Shown here: piece by piece, positions 34,337-43,491 of the stretch
Layout of the letters: each line of letters starts with the position of its first letter
Position numbering within the stretch: the stretch's first letter is position 1
NCBI RefSeq assembly: GCF_012927745.1
Contig: NZ_JABBKX010000011.1
Coordinates: 84,274 to 148,273 of the forward strand
From: Neoroseomonas marina
GTDB taxonomy: Bacteria > Pseudomonadota > Alphaproteobacteria > Acetobacterales > Acetobacteraceae
Reading direction: 5' to 3'
Length of the DNA stretch: 64,000 bases
Program-made: the position numbers and the translations under genes
Notes under the pieces: generated by a model
The model's input: the letters and a program-made list of their open reading frames with translations, nothing else
The model's database searches: none
What the model was told of the DNA's origin: nothing

Positions 34337-35332
34337 CTACTCCACGCGCGCGCCGGAAACCTCCACCAGGCGCCGCCAGCGGGGCGTTTCGCTCGCGATC
34401 ATCGCGGCCAGGGCCATCGGGCTGTCGCTTGGCGCGGGGTCGTAGCCCAGCGGGCGTAGGGCATCGCGGAAGGATGGCTGGGTCGCCACCTGGCGGATGC
34501 CGGCGAACAGACGCCGCACCTCGGCCTCCGGCGTCGCGGCTGGGACCATCATCGCGTTCCAGGACCGGATATCGATGTCGCCGAGGCCGAGATCGGCATA
34601 CTCGGCAAAGGACGGCACGTCGGGCAGCAGGCCGAAGCGCCGCTTGCTGCTCACGCCCAGCGCACGCAGCCGGCCCGCCTCGACATGCGGGATCAGCGCC
34701 GTCGGCAGGTCCGCCGCCCCGTCCAGCACGCCGGCGACGGCATCCGTCGTGGCCTGCGCGCCGCCGCGATAGGGCACCTGGGTGATGGGCGCGCCGCTGG
34801 CCGATTCCAGCGCGGCGAGCGTGAGGTGGCTGACCGTGGCGACGCCCGAATGCGCAAGGCGCATCGCGCCGGGATTGGCCCGCGCCCAGGCCAGCGTGCT
34901 GCGCAGGTCGGTCCAGCCGCGCTCGTTGGCGCGCTGGGCATTCACCACCAGCAGCACCGAGGCATCGGTGATCTGCGTGACCGGCCGCAGGTCGCGTACC
35001 GGGTCGAAGGGCATGGAGCTTTGCAGGAAGGGCGCGGCGCAGATTGTCGCCGCGCCGATGATGCCGATCATGGTCCCGTCCGGCGGTCCCTTCGCGACGG
35101 CGTCGGCGCCGATCAGCCCGCCCGCGCCGCTGCGATTGTCCACCACCACAGGCTGGTCGAGCACTGCCGGCAGCCGATCGGCCAGCACGCGGCCGAGGCT
35201 GTCCACGCCACCTCCGGGCGGAAAGGGCACCACGACGCGCAACGGGCGCCGCGCGCCCTGCGCCCGCAGCACGCCGGGCGCGGCGAGAAGCGACGCGCCC
35301 GCAAGGAGGATCGAGGATCGGCGGGGGATCAT
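34337..35332 (-). CDS. Bug/TctC family tripartite tricarboxylate transporter receptor
   Basis: A 331-residue periplasmic receptor of the Bug family. The export signal is MIPRRSSILLAGASLLAAPG, ending LRAQG. Family marks are VVVPFPPGGGVDSLGRVLA, VVVDNRSGAGGLIGADAVAK and the later HSGVATVSHLTLAALE and VPYRGGAQATTDAVAG. Bug proteins bind small carboxylates or similar molecules; large numbers without cognate permeases are common in this kind of genome. No TctA or TctB gene is present. It lies downstream of an amidohydrolase gene (16-bp gap), so the ligand may be related to that enzyme's substrate. Confidence 0.9.
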   Translation of the reverse strand: MIPRRSSILLAGASLLAAPGVLRAQGARRPLRVVVPFPPGGGVDSLGRVLADRLPAVLDQPVVVDNRSGAGGLIGADAVAKGPPDGTMIGIIGAATICAAPFLQSSMPFDPVRDLRPVTQITDASVLLVVNAQRANERGWTDLRSTLAWARANPGAMRLAHSGVATVSHLTLAALESASGAPITQVPYRGGAQATTDAVAGVLDGAADLPTALIPHVEAGRLRALGVSSKRRFGLLPDVPSFAEYADLGLGDIDIRSWNAMMVPAATPEAEVRRLFAGIRQVATQPSFRDALRPLGYDPAPSDSPMALAAMIASETPRWRRLVEVSGARVE

Positions 35333-35348
35333 GCGGGTCGTCTCCCGG

Positions 35349-36761
35349 TCAGGCGTGGGCGGGTGCGGCGCGACCTGCGCGCTCGGCGACGCTGCGCGGG
35401 ATGCGGCCGCGGCGCAGCGCTTCCTGCCAGACGCGCTCGATGGCCGCCGCACCACGGCGCGTCACGGCGCGTTCGTCCGCGACGGTCACCCGACCGTCGC
35501 GGAGCAGTTCGCGGCCCTCGACCATGACGAGGGAGAGGTCGGCCGCGCTTCCGTTCGTCACGAATGCCTTCAGCGGGTCCCAGACCGGCTGGTAGCGCGA
35601 GGAGGAGAGATCGATCGCGATCAGGTCCGCCCGCGCGCCGGGCGCGACGACGCCGAGGTCCGGCCGCCCGAGCGCCAGCGCCGCGTCGCGCGTCGCCGCG
35701 CGCAGCACGCGCGGGGCCGACAGGCCGTGCGGCGCCGCCGACTGCACCTTGGCGAAGATGGAGGCGGTGCGGAGTTCCTGCACCATGTCGAGCGTCACGC
35801 CGTCCGTGCCGATGCCGAGGCGCACGCCCGACGCCTCGAACCGCGCGAGGGGCACGAAGCGGCCGCTGCGGGCGAAGGCGAGCGGGCAGGATGCGATCGC
35901 CGCTCCGCCCGCGCGGGCCAGCTCGAGCTCGTCATCCGTCGCGTACATCGCATGCGCGAGCACCACCCCTTCACGCAGCAGGCCGAGGTCGCGCAGATGC
36001 TCCATCGGCGCCTTGCCGTGGCGCTGCCGGACGATCTCGACCTCGTGCAGGTTCTGGGCGGCGTGGATGGAGACGATGGTGTCCATCTCCCGCGCCTTGG
36101 CCTCCACGCGCCGCAGCAGGTCCGGGGTGCAGGAATCCGGGCCATGCGGGCCGAAGCCGACGCGGGTGCGGCCACGCGGGCCTTCGTCATGCGCCTCGAT
36201 CAGGCGGACGATGGCGTCGAAGCCGGGATCCGCGCTGCCTTCGGGGCGATAGAGCGGCGTGCCGTCGGGGGCCATGTCGAGGCCGGGCGTCGAGAACAGG
36301 TAGGGGCAGGAATAGCTGCGCAGGCCGAGGCCCCGCGCCCGCGCGATGAAAGGCGCCTGCTGAAGCCGATAGACGTCGAGCACCGTCGTCATGCCGCAGC
36401 GCAGCCCTTCGAGCAGCGCCATCTCGGCGGCGTCCCCGACCTCCGCCTCGGTCATGATCTCGGCGGCGAGGTCGCCCATCGGCATCAGCAGCGAGAAGAC
36501 GATGTGGCCCGGCAGGTCGCCCGGCGCGATGTCATCCGCCAGGCCGCGGAACATCGGGCCGGACATGGCGTGGTTGTGCAGGTTGATCAGGCCGGGCAGC
36601 AGCAGCGAACCGGGCAGGTCGATGCGGCGCGCGTCGATGGCGGTGCCGTCGGGCAGGACATCGAGAATGGCGCCGTCGGCGCCGACCAGCACGGCATGGT
36701 TCTCGCGCAGGCCGCCTTCCGGGCACCACACCCAGCGCGGCGCGAGCAGCGTCATCGACAT
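35349..36761 (-). CDS. amidohydrolase family protein (chlorohydrolase/cytosine deaminase-like)
   Basis: A 470-residue metal-dependent hydrolase of the amidohydrolase superfamily. The metal ligands are in LPGLINLHNHAM (HxH motif, about residues 60-65), in IVSIHAAQNLHEVEI and VVLAHAMYATDDE, and in GIGTDGVTLDMV (Asp). LPGLI and the last third with GAAPARVLG-type text, here LGRPDLGVVAPGARADLIAI, match the TrzA/SsnA branch, which removes amino or halide groups from heterocycles. The substrate is not known. It forms a pair with the Bug receptor gene. Confidence 0.87.
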   Translation of the reverse strand: MSMTLLAPRWVWCPEGGLRENHAVLVGADGAILDVLPDGTAIDARRIDLPGSLLLPGLINLHNHAMSGPMFRGLADDIAPGDLPGHIVFSLLMPMGDLAAEIMTEAEVGDAAEMALLEGLRCGMTTVLDVYRLQQAPFIARARGLGLRSYSCPYLFSTPGLDMAPDGTPLYRPEGSADPGFDAIVRLIEAHDEGPRGRTRVGFGPHGPDSCTPDLLRRVEAKAREMDTIVSIHAAQNLHEVEIVRQRHGKAPMEHLRDLGLLREGVVLAHAMYATDDELELARAGGAAIASCPLAFARSGRFVPLARFEASGVRLGIGTDGVTLDMVQELRTASIFAKVQSAAPHGLSAPRVLRAATRDAALALGRPDLGVVAPGARADLIAIDLSSSRYQPVWDPLKAFVTNGSAADLSLVMVEGRELLRDGRVTVADERAVTRRGAAAIERVWQEALRRGRIPRSVAERAGRAAPAHA

Positions 36762-36853
36762 CCCGACATCCCCCGGCGGCAGGCCGGCGGTCCGGCATTG
36801 CCTCTCCGCAACGATGCGGCGGCGGGCGGCCCCTGTCGAGGCCCCGAAACGCA

Positions 36854-36887
36854 GGACGGCGCGGAGGGTCTCCCCTCCGCGCCGTCC
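36854..36887 (-). terminator. intrinsic terminator of fusA
   Basis: A perfect 15-bp stem (GGACGGCGCGGAGGG with its complement) has a 4-base loop and lies 27 bases after the fusA stop. On the transcribed strand it is followed by TGCGTTTC, a weak U-rich run. It is the strongest simple hairpin in the window. It could also end transcripts that come the other way. Confidence 0.75.
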
Positions 36888-36913
36888 CGTGAGACCCGTT
36901 CAGGCCGGGATGA

Positions 36914-38995
36914 TCAGGCGGACTTCGCCATGATCTCGTCCGCGACGTTGCGCGGCACCGGATCGTAGTGGTGGAACTGCATGGAGAAGGACGCACGGCC
37001 CTTCGTCATGCCACGCAGGTTGGAGATGTAGCCGAACATCTCCTTCAGCGGGACATGCGCACGGACGATGACCGAGGTGCCGGCCATGTCCTGCGACTGG
37101 ATCACGCCGCGGCGGCGGTTCAGGTCGCCGACGACGTCGCCGACATGGTCCTGCGGGGTGGTCACCTCGACGTCCATGATCGGCTCGAGGATGACCGGGC
37201 CGGCCTTCTTCATGCCTTCGCGGAAGCAGGCCTTGGCGGCGATCTCGAAGGCCAGCGCCGAGGAGTCGACGTCATGGTACTTGCCGTCGACCAGCGAGTA
37301 CTTGAAGTCCACCGTCGGGAAGCCGGCGAGGACGCCGGTGTCGGCCTGGACCTTGATGCCCTTTTCGACCGCCGGGATGTACTCCTTCGGCACCGCGCCG
37401 CCGACGACGCCGTTCACGAACTCGATGCCCGTGTTCCGCTCCTTCGGCTCGAAGATGATCTTCACTTCCGCGTACTGGCCCGAGCCGCCCGACTGCTTCT
37501 TGTGGGTGTAGGTCTCGGTGTGCGGCTTGGTGATCGTCTCGCGGTACGCGACCTGCGGGGCGCCGATGTTGGCGTCCACGCCGTATTCGCGCTTCAGGCG
37601 GTCCACGATGATCTCGAGGTGCAGCTCGCCCATGCCGGACAGGATGGTCTGGCCGGTCTCCTGGTCGGTGCGCAGGCGGAGCGAGGGGTCCTCGCCGGCC
37701 AGCTTCTGCAGGCCGAGGGTCATCTTCTCGATGCCTTCCTTGGTCTTCGGCTCGACCGAGATGTCGATGACCGGGACCGGGAAAGCCATGCGCTCCAGCA
37801 CCACCGGGTCGGCGGCGTCGGCCAGGGTGTCACCCGTGCCGGTGTCCTTCAGGCCCACGAAGGCCGCGATGTCGCCGGCGAAGACTTCCTTGATTTCCTC
37901 ACGCTTGTCGGCGTGCATCTGGAACATGCGGCCGATGCGCTCGCGCTGCCCCTTCGTCGTGTTCATCACCATGTCGCCCTGCTTGAGGACGCCGCGGTAG
38001 ACGCGCACGAAGGTCAGGTTGCCGTACTTGTCGTTGATGATCTTGAAGGCGAGGCCGGCGAAGGGCGCGTTCTCGTCCGCCGGGATCACGCGGCGCTCGG
38101 CGGTGTCGTCCTGGCCTTCCTCGGGGGCGACCTTGATGCCCTCGATGTCGACCGGGGACGGCAGGTAGTCGATCACCGCGTCCAGCAGCGGCTGCACGCC
38201 CTTGTTCTTGAAGGACGACCCGCACACCACCGGGCGGAACTCGCCGGTGATGGTGCCCTTCTTGATGGCGCGCTTCAGGAGCTCCACGGGGACGTCGCCG
38301 TCCTCGAGGTACTTCTCCATCGCCTCGTCATCGGCGGCGACCACGGTGTCGAGCAGCTTCTCGCGGTACTCGGCGGCCTGGTCCTTGAGGTCGTCCGGGA
38401 TCTCGACCTCGTCGTACTTCGCGCCGAGGTCGTCGCCCTGCCAGACCAGCGCCTTCATCTCGACGAGGTCGACCACGCCCTTGAGGTTGTCCTCGATCCC
38501 GATCGGGATCTGCAGCGCGACCCAGTTGATGCCGAGCTTCTCGGTCAGCGTCGCCGCCGCGCGGAAGAAGTCCGCGCCGGTGCGGTCCAGCTTGTTGATG
38601 TAGATGATGCGCGGAACGTTGTAGCGGTCGGCGAGGCGCCAGTTCGTCTCGGACTGCGGCTGCACCCCCGCCACGCCCTCGATCACGAACACGGCGCCGT
38701 CGAGCACGCGCAGCGAACGGTTCACCTCGATGTTGAAGTCGATGTGGCCGGGCGTGTCGATGACGTTGATGCGGTGGCCCTTCCACTCCGCCGTCACGGC
38801 GGCGGAGGTGATGGTGATGCCGCGCTCACGCTCCTGTTCCATGTAGTCGGTGGTGGTGGCACCGTCATGGACTTCGCCGATCTTGTGCGACTTCCCGGTG
38901 TAATAGAGGATGCGCTCGGTCGTGGTGGTCTTGCCGGCGTCGATATGCGCCGTGATCCCGATGTTTCGGATCTTCTCAAGCGGGGTGCGCGCCAC
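36914..38995 (-). CDS. fusA: translation elongation factor G
   Basis: A 693-residue ribosomal translocase GTPase. G1 is [13 protein letters not shown], the switch region is [14 protein letters not shown]3 is DTPGHIDF and G4 is [11 protein letters not shown]. Domains II to V follow, with [14 protein letters not shown], and the end is [16 protein letters not shown]. The GTG at 38995 preceded by GGAGG is chosen because it gives the normal [14 protein letters not shown] start; an in-frame ATG lies 11 codons upstream. The str-operon neighbours (rpsL, rpsG, tuf) are absent, so the gene stands alone with its own terminator. Confidence 0.95.
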   Translation of the reverse strand: MARTPLEKIRNIGITAHIDAGKTTTTERILYYTGKSHKIGEVHDGATTTDYMEQERERGITITSAAVTAEWKGHRINVIDTPGHIDFNIEVNRSLRVLDGAVFVIEGVAGVQPQSETNWRLADRYNVPRIIYINKLDRTGADFFRAAATLTEKLGINWVALQIPIGIEDNLKGVVDLVEMKALVWQGDDLGAKYDEVEIPDDLKDQAAEYREKLLDTVVAADDEAMEKYLEDGDVPVELLKRAIKKGTITGEFRPVVCGSSFKNKGVQPLLDAVIDYLPSPVDIEGIKVAPEEGQDDTAERRVIPADENAPFAGLAFKIINDKYGNLTFVRVYRGVLKQGDMVMNTTKGQRERIGRMFQMHADKREEIKEVFAGDIAAFVGLKDTGTGDTLADAADPVVLERMAFPVPVIDISVEPKTKEGIEKMTLGLQKLAGEDPSLRLRTDQETGQTILSGMGELHLEIIVDRLKREYGVDANIGAPQVAYRETITKPHTETYTHKKQSGGSGQYAEVKIIFEPKERNTGIEFVNGVVGGAVPKEYIPAVEKGIKVQADTGVLAGFPTVDFKYSLVDGKYHDVDSSALAFEIAAKACFREGMKKAGPVILEPIMDVEVTTPQDHVGDVVGDLNRRRGVIQSQDMAGTSVIVRAHVPLKEMFGYISNLRGMTKGRASFSMQFHHYDPVPRNVADEIMAKSA

Positions 38996-39220
38996 GATGG
39001 GCCTCCATAAGCAGAAATGGGCGCCCACGCCGAAGCCTTCGCCCCGCGCCGCCCTCAGGTCTCGCCGATCAGTCGGTCGCGGCTATCTGCTCTGTCCGGG
39101 CGCGGTTTGCAAGCGCAACATGGCCGAAAGGTCACGCGCCGCCCGTTTCCCGGCCATGTCGTCCAGGCAAGTCACGCTTTGTCGCATGTCCGGAAAGGAT
39201 GGATCGCGTAGCATGCCCGC

Positions 39221-40522
39221 ATGGACCTGAAGGCCGCCATTGCCGCCGTCCGCTTCGGCCAGGGACGCCGCCCCGGCGACCCGATCCCGACCGACCCGGT
39301 CGCCTGGCTCGATTCGCAACTCGCGCCCGGCCTGCCCGGTCCCGCGCTGCCCGAGGACCTGCCGAAGGATCTCCCCGCCCTCTATCTCGCCGCGGCCGAG
39401 GACACCGAACGCCTGCGGACCGGCGGCCAGGGGCGTCCGAACCAGCAACTGATCAACCGCGCGGAGACCACCGCGGCCCTCGGTCTCGAGATCGCCGGCG
39501 ACCAGGGCTTCCGCGAAAGACTGGCGTCGTTCTGGACCAACCACTTCTCGATCGCCCGATCCCGCGTGCAGTACGTCGCCGGGCATTATGTCAGGGAGGC
39601 GATCCGCCCCCACGTCACCGGCCGCTTCGAGGACATGCTGATGGCGGTGGTCCGCCACCCGGCCATGCTCGGCTACCTCGACAACACGGCCTCGGTCGGG
39701 CCGAACAGCCCGGCGGGACAGCGCGGGCGCCGGGGACTCAACGAGAACCTGGCCCGCGAGGTGCTGGAACTGCATACCGTCACCCCGGCCTCGGGCTACG
39801 GCCAGGCCGACGTCACCGCCTTCGCGGCGGTGCTGACCGGCTGGAGCTTCGATGGCGCCCGCCCGCCCTACGGCTTCCTGTTCCGACCCAACGCCCACGA
39901 GCCCGGCGAGAAGACCGTCCTCGGGCGGCGTTTCGCCGAGGGGGAGCAGGGCGGGATCGCCGCCCTGCACTTCCTCGCCAACCACGACGCGACCCACCGC
40001 CACCTCGCCACCAAGCTCGTGCGCCACTTCGTGGCCGACGATCCGCCGCCGGCAGCGGTGCAGACCATCCATGGCGTGTTGCGCGACACCCGCGGGGACC
40101 TCGGCGCCGCGGCGAAGGCGCTGGTCCGGCTGGAGGCGGCCTGGGATCCGCCCCTCGGCAAGTTCCGTTCGTCGCATGACTACGTCGTCGCCGCCCTGCG
40201 CGCGCTCGAGGCCCCGATCGAGGTCGCCGACAGGGCCTTCGGCGGCCTCCAGTATCTCGGCCAGCCGATGTGGAATCCGCCGGCACCCATCGGTTTTCCG
40301 GATACGAGCCGCGACTGGGCCGCGCCGGAGATGATGGTCCGGCGCATCGAATGGTCGAACGGCATCGCGACCCGCGGGGCAGGCCGCGACGCCGCCGCCC
40401 TGGCCGAAGCCGTCCTCGGACCGCTCTGCCGCCCGGAGACTTTGCGGGCGGCCAGCCGCGCCGGATCCGCCCGCGACGCGCTGACCCTCGTCCTCACCAG
40501 CCCGGAATTCCACCGCCGATGA
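39221..40522 (+). CDS. DUF1800 family protein
   Basis: A 433-residue protein of the DUF1800 family. Landmarks are RFGQGRRPGDP near the N-terminus, LASFWTNHFSIARSRVQYVA, ENLAREVLELHTVTPASGYG, VLTGWSFDGARP and, late, GFPDTSRDWAAPEMM. The biochemical function is unknown; members are nearly always next to a DUF1501 gene. The DUF1501 ATG overlaps its stop here (ATGA), so the two are translationally coupled. No signal peptide is evident in this member. Confidence 0.88.
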   Translation: MDLKAAIAAVRFGQGRRPGDPIPTDPVAWLDSQLAPGLPGPALPEDLPKDLPALYLAAAEDTERLRTGGQGRPNQQLINRAETTAALGLEIAGDQGFRERLASFWTNHFSIARSRVQYVAGHYVREAIRPHVTGRFEDMLMAVVRHPAMLGYLDNTASVGPNSPAGQRGRRGLNENLAREVLELHTVTPASGYGQADVTAFAAVLTGWSFDGARPPYGFLFRPNAHEPGEKTVLGRRFAEGEQGGIAALHFLANHDATHRHLATKLVRHFVADDPPPAAVQTIHGVLRDTRGDLGAAAKALVRLEAAWDPPLGKFRSSHDYVVAALRALEAPIEVADRAFGGLQYLGQPMWNPPAPIGFPDTSRDWAAPEMMVRRIEWSNGIATRGAGRDAAALAEAVLGPLCRPETLRAASRAGSARDALTLVLTSPEFHRR

Positions 40523-41718
40523 GCGCGCACCAGCCCGCCTTCGGGCGCCGCACCGCCCTGCTCGGCCTCGCCGCGGCCCTCACCCTGCCCCGCGCCCGCG
40601 TCGCCTTCGCCGAGGCGCCGGGCGAGGCCCGGCTGGCCGTGGTGCTGCTGCGCGGCGGGCTCGACGGGCTGTTCGCCGTGCAACCCTATGGCGAAGCGGA
40701 TTTCCGGGAACTGCGCGGCGGTCTCGCCCTGCCGGAACCGGGCCAGGAGGGCGGGCTGCTCGACCTGGGCGGCCGCTTCGGACTGCATCCCCGCCTGACC
40801 CAGATCCACGCGATGTATCTGGCGAACGAGGCCCTGCCCATTCACGCGGTGGCGGGGAACTGGCGGTCCCGCAGCCATTTCACCGCCCAGGACCTCCTCG
40901 AATCCGGGGCAGACCACCTGATGTCGAGCGGCTGGCTGAACCGGGCGCTGTCCACCCTGCCGGCGCGGCCGGGCGCGCAGCCGACGGGGCTCTCGGTCGG
41001 GACGGACCTGCCGTTGATGATGCGCGGGCCGACACGGGTCGGGACCTACGCGCCGCGCGGTGCGGGCACGCCGCCGCCGGATCTCCTGGCGCGCATCGCC
41101 GAGCTCAACGCGGCCGACCCGGTCGCGGGGCCGGCCATCGCGGAGGGCCTGCAGGCGCGCGGCTACGCCATCTCGACGCTCGGGATGGACGCCACGGCCC
41201 GGCCACAGCCTGGGGGCGCCTTCCGCGCCCTGGCGATCGCCGCCGGCCGGCTGCTGGCCCAGCCCGACGGACCGCGCGTCGCGGCCTTCGAGCTGAATGG
41301 GTGGGACACCCATTCGGCCCAGGCGAACCGGCTCAACGCGCCCCTGTTCCAGCTCGACGAGGGTCTGGGTGCCCTGAAGGAGGCCCTGGGCGAGCACTGG
41401 CGCCGAACGGCGGTGCTGGTGGTCACCGAGTTCGGCCGCACGGTGCGCGTGAACGGAACCGGCGGCACCGATCACGGCACCGGCGGCGTCGCCTTCGTCC
41501 TCGGCGGGGCCGTGGCGGGCGGAAAGGTCGGCGGGGCTTGGCCGGGCCTGGCCCAGGGCCGGCTGTTCGAGAACCGGGACCTGGCGCCGACGACGGATCT
41601 GCGCAGCCTCGCCAAGGGATTGCTGCGCGACCATCTCGGCCTTCCCGGCCAGGCCGTGGCCCGCGCCTTCCCGGGCAGCGAGGCCGCCGCGCCCATGGCC
41701 GGCCTGCTCCGCGCCTGA
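40519..41718 (+). CDS. DUF1501 family exported protein
   Basis: A 399-residue protein of the DUF1501 family, related to the alkaline phosphatase/sulfatase fold. It has a twin-arginine-like signal (RRTALLGLAAALTLPRARVA), then LAVVLLRGGLDGLFAVQPYG, which is a conserved start. ELNGWDTHSAQANRLN and VTEFGRTVRVNGTGGTDHGT, the metal-site-like segments, follow. It is the partner of the DUF1800 gene, with overlapping stop and start. The function is unknown; export to the periplasm is likely. Confidence 0.88.
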   Translation: MSAHQPAFGRRTALLGLAAALTLPRARVAFAEAPGEARLAVVLLRGGLDGLFAVQPYGEADFRELRGGLALPEPGQEGGLLDLGGRFGLHPRLTQIHAMYLANEALPIHAVAGNWRSRSHFTAQDLLESGADHLMSSGWLNRALSTLPARPGAQPTGLSVGTDLPLMMRGPTRVGTYAPRGAGTPPPDLLARIAELNAADPVAGPAIAEGLQARGYAISTLGMDATARPQPGGAFRALAIAAGRLLAQPDGPRVAAFELNGWDTHSAQANRLNAPLFQLDEGLGALKEALGEHWRRTAVLVVTEFGRTVRVNGTGGTDHGTGGVAFVLGGAVAGGKVGGAWPGLAQGRLFENRDLAPTTDLRSLAKGLLRDHLGLPGQAVARAFPGSEAAAPMAGLLRA

Positions 41719-41725
41719 GCGGGCG

Positions 41726-42088
41726 TCAGGACCCGCGATAGGTGGTGTAGGACCAGGGGCTGCAGAGCAGCGGTACGTGATAGTGCCCCACCCCGTCCGC
41801 GAGTCCGACATTGACCGCCACGATGTCGAGGAAGAGCGGCTCCGGCGCGATGCCGCGGGCGCGGAAATAGGCGCCGACGTGGAAGCGCAGCTCGTAGCGG
41901 CCGGCGCGGAAGGCGCCAGGGGGCAACATCGGGTCGCGCGGGCGGCCATCCGCGTTGGTCACGGTCTCGACCACCTGGGCGGGCTCGGGGTCGAGGCGCC
42001 AGAGTTCGATCTTCACGCCCTCGGCCGGAATGCCCTGGGCGGTGTTGAGGACGTGGGTCGACAGCGTACCGGGGCCGTTGCCTGTCAT
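41726..42088 (-). CDS. 5-hydroxyisourate hydrolase (transthyretin-like)
   Basis: A 120-residue enzyme that opens 5-hydroxyisourate in the urate to allantoin pathway. LSTHVLNTAQGIPAEGV near the N-terminus, a central beta-sandwich with GRYELRFHVGAYF, and the ending VPLLCSPWSYTTYRGS, with the diagnostic C-terminal YRGS, identify it. The start ATG at 42088 gives the usual length. It lies 75 bases downstream of the urate hydroxylase gene, so both steps are made from one transcript. Confidence 0.95.
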   Translation of the reverse strand: MTGNGPGTLSTHVLNTAQGIPAEGVKIELWRLDPEPAQVVETVTNADGRPRDPMLPPGAFRAGRYELRFHVGAYFRARGIAPEPLFLDIVAVNVGLADGVGHYHVPLLCSPWSYTTYRGS

Positions 42089-42163
42089 CGGCGAGGATCC
42101 TTGGTGTCGGCGGCCGGCCTTCCAGGACCGCTCCGCCGGTTGGGGAACACGTACCGCGCCGGC

Positions 42164-43348
42164 TCAGTCCGGCGGCGCGCCGGCGGCGACCCAGGCGAGG
42201 AGCTTCGCCCGTTCCTCCGGCGTGATATCGGTGAGGTTGCCAGGCGGCATGGCCTCGGTCTGCACCTGCTGGCGGAGCCCTGCGGCCCAACGGCGGATCT
42301 GCTGCGGCGTCTCGAGCATCACGCCCTTGGGCGGGGCGGCGAAGCCGTCCATCGTCGGACGGGCGGCATGGCAGGCGACGCAGCGGCTGGCGACGATGGT
42401 CTGGACCTCGGCGAATGGCGGGGCCTCGGCGGCCGATCCCGTCGCGCGGTCCGGCGCACCGGCCCAGACCAGGAAGGCGACGACGGCCGCGGCGCCGGCG
42501 GGCAGCCAGACCGGGTTCTTCCCCTTCTGGCGCGAGACGAAATACTGCCGCACGAGCGCGCCCGACAGGCCGATCGCCAGCAGCACCGCCCAGTTCCAGC
42601 GCGACTGCCAGGTCATGGGATAGTGCGGCGAGATCATGATGAAGAGCACCGGCAGCGTCAGGTAGGTGTTGTGGACGCTGCGCTGCTTGCCCCAGCGCCC
42701 GTATTTCGGATCCGGCGCCTCGCCCTTCTGCATCGCCGCGACCATCTTCCGCTGGCCCGGAATGATCACCATCGCGACGTTGGCGACCATGATGGTGCCG
42801 GTCATCGCGCCCACCTGCAGGAAGGCGCCGCGACCGCCGAAGACGTGGCAGGCGGCGAAGGCGACAACGGCCAGGGCAGCCGCGCCGATGACGCCGAGCA
42901 GCGCCTCGTTCTCGCCGAGCTTCGAGCGGCAGACCAGGTCGTAGGCGACCCAGCCGCCGGCGAGCATCGCCGCGCTCACCAGCACCGCGACCCAGGCCGG
43001 CATGTCGAGCACGGCAGGATCGACCAGGTAGGTCGAGGCCTGTCCCCAATAGATCAGGACGAAGAGCGTGAAGCCGCTGATCCAGGTCCAGTAGGCCTCC
43101 CATTTGAACCAGTGCAGCTTTTCCGGGAGTCGCTCCGGCGCCAGCAGATATTTCTGCTTGTGATAGAATCCGCCGCCATGGACCGACCATTGCTCGCCGG
43201 CGACGCGCGGATTGCCGTCCTTGGGCGGGTCGAGCTGATTGTCGAGGCCGATGAAATAGAAGGACGTGCCGATCCAGGCGATGCCCGTGATCAGGTGCAG
43301 CCAGCGCACCAGCAGATTGGCCCAGTCCAGAAGATAGGCAGCGTCCAT
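42164..43348 (-). CDS. puuD: urate hydroxylase PuuD (membrane, cytochrome c-fused)
   Basis: A 394-residue membrane protein that oxidises urate to 5-hydroxyisourate with electrons passing to a c-type heme. It has about eight hydrophobic helices (starting LLVRWLHLITGIAWIGTSFY) and conserved text such as PERLPEKLHWFKWEAYWTW. A C-terminal cytochrome c domain carries heme motif CVACH at about residues 322-326 and an axial methionine in EAMPPGN. It is the first gene of a two-gene urate operon with HIU hydrolase. The product of that hydrolase would need OHCU decarboxylase, which is not seen here. Confidence 0.93.
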   Translation of the reverse strand: MDAAYLLDWANLLVRWLHLITGIAWIGTSFYFIGLDNQLDPPKDGNPRVAGEQWSVHGGGFYHKQKYLLAPERLPEKLHWFKWEAYWTWISGFTLFVLIYWGQASTYLVDPAVLDMPAWVAVLVSAAMLAGGWVAYDLVCRSKLGENEALLGVIGAAALAVVAFAACHVFGGRGAFLQVGAMTGTIMVANVAMVIIPGQRKMVAAMQKGEAPDPKYGRWGKQRSVHNTYLTLPVLFIMISPHYPMTWQSRWNWAVLLAIGLSGALVRQYFVSRQKGKNPVWLPAGAAAVVAFLVWAGAPDRATGSAAEAPPFAEVQTIVASRCVACHAARPTMDGFAAPPKGVMLETPQQIRRWAAGLRQQVQTEAMPPGNLTDITPEERAKLLAWVAAGAPPD

Positions 43349-43491
43349 GAAGCATCCCCGCGCGACGCAGGCGGTCGCCGCAGTGCAGCATTGCGGGCGG
43401 ATGGCGAGCGGGGCAAGGGCTTCGGCAGGCTTGTGCGGCAGGGCTTTCGGAGGCAGGAAGCGGCCCCTTCCCCACCGAGCGGCCGCCCCCC

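Noticed and set aside
32831..34445. Long plus-strand frames opposite the membrane-anchored and small exported genes
   Set aside because: No ribosome-binding site or domain; the opposite strand has a signal peptide and a membrane anchor at sensible places.
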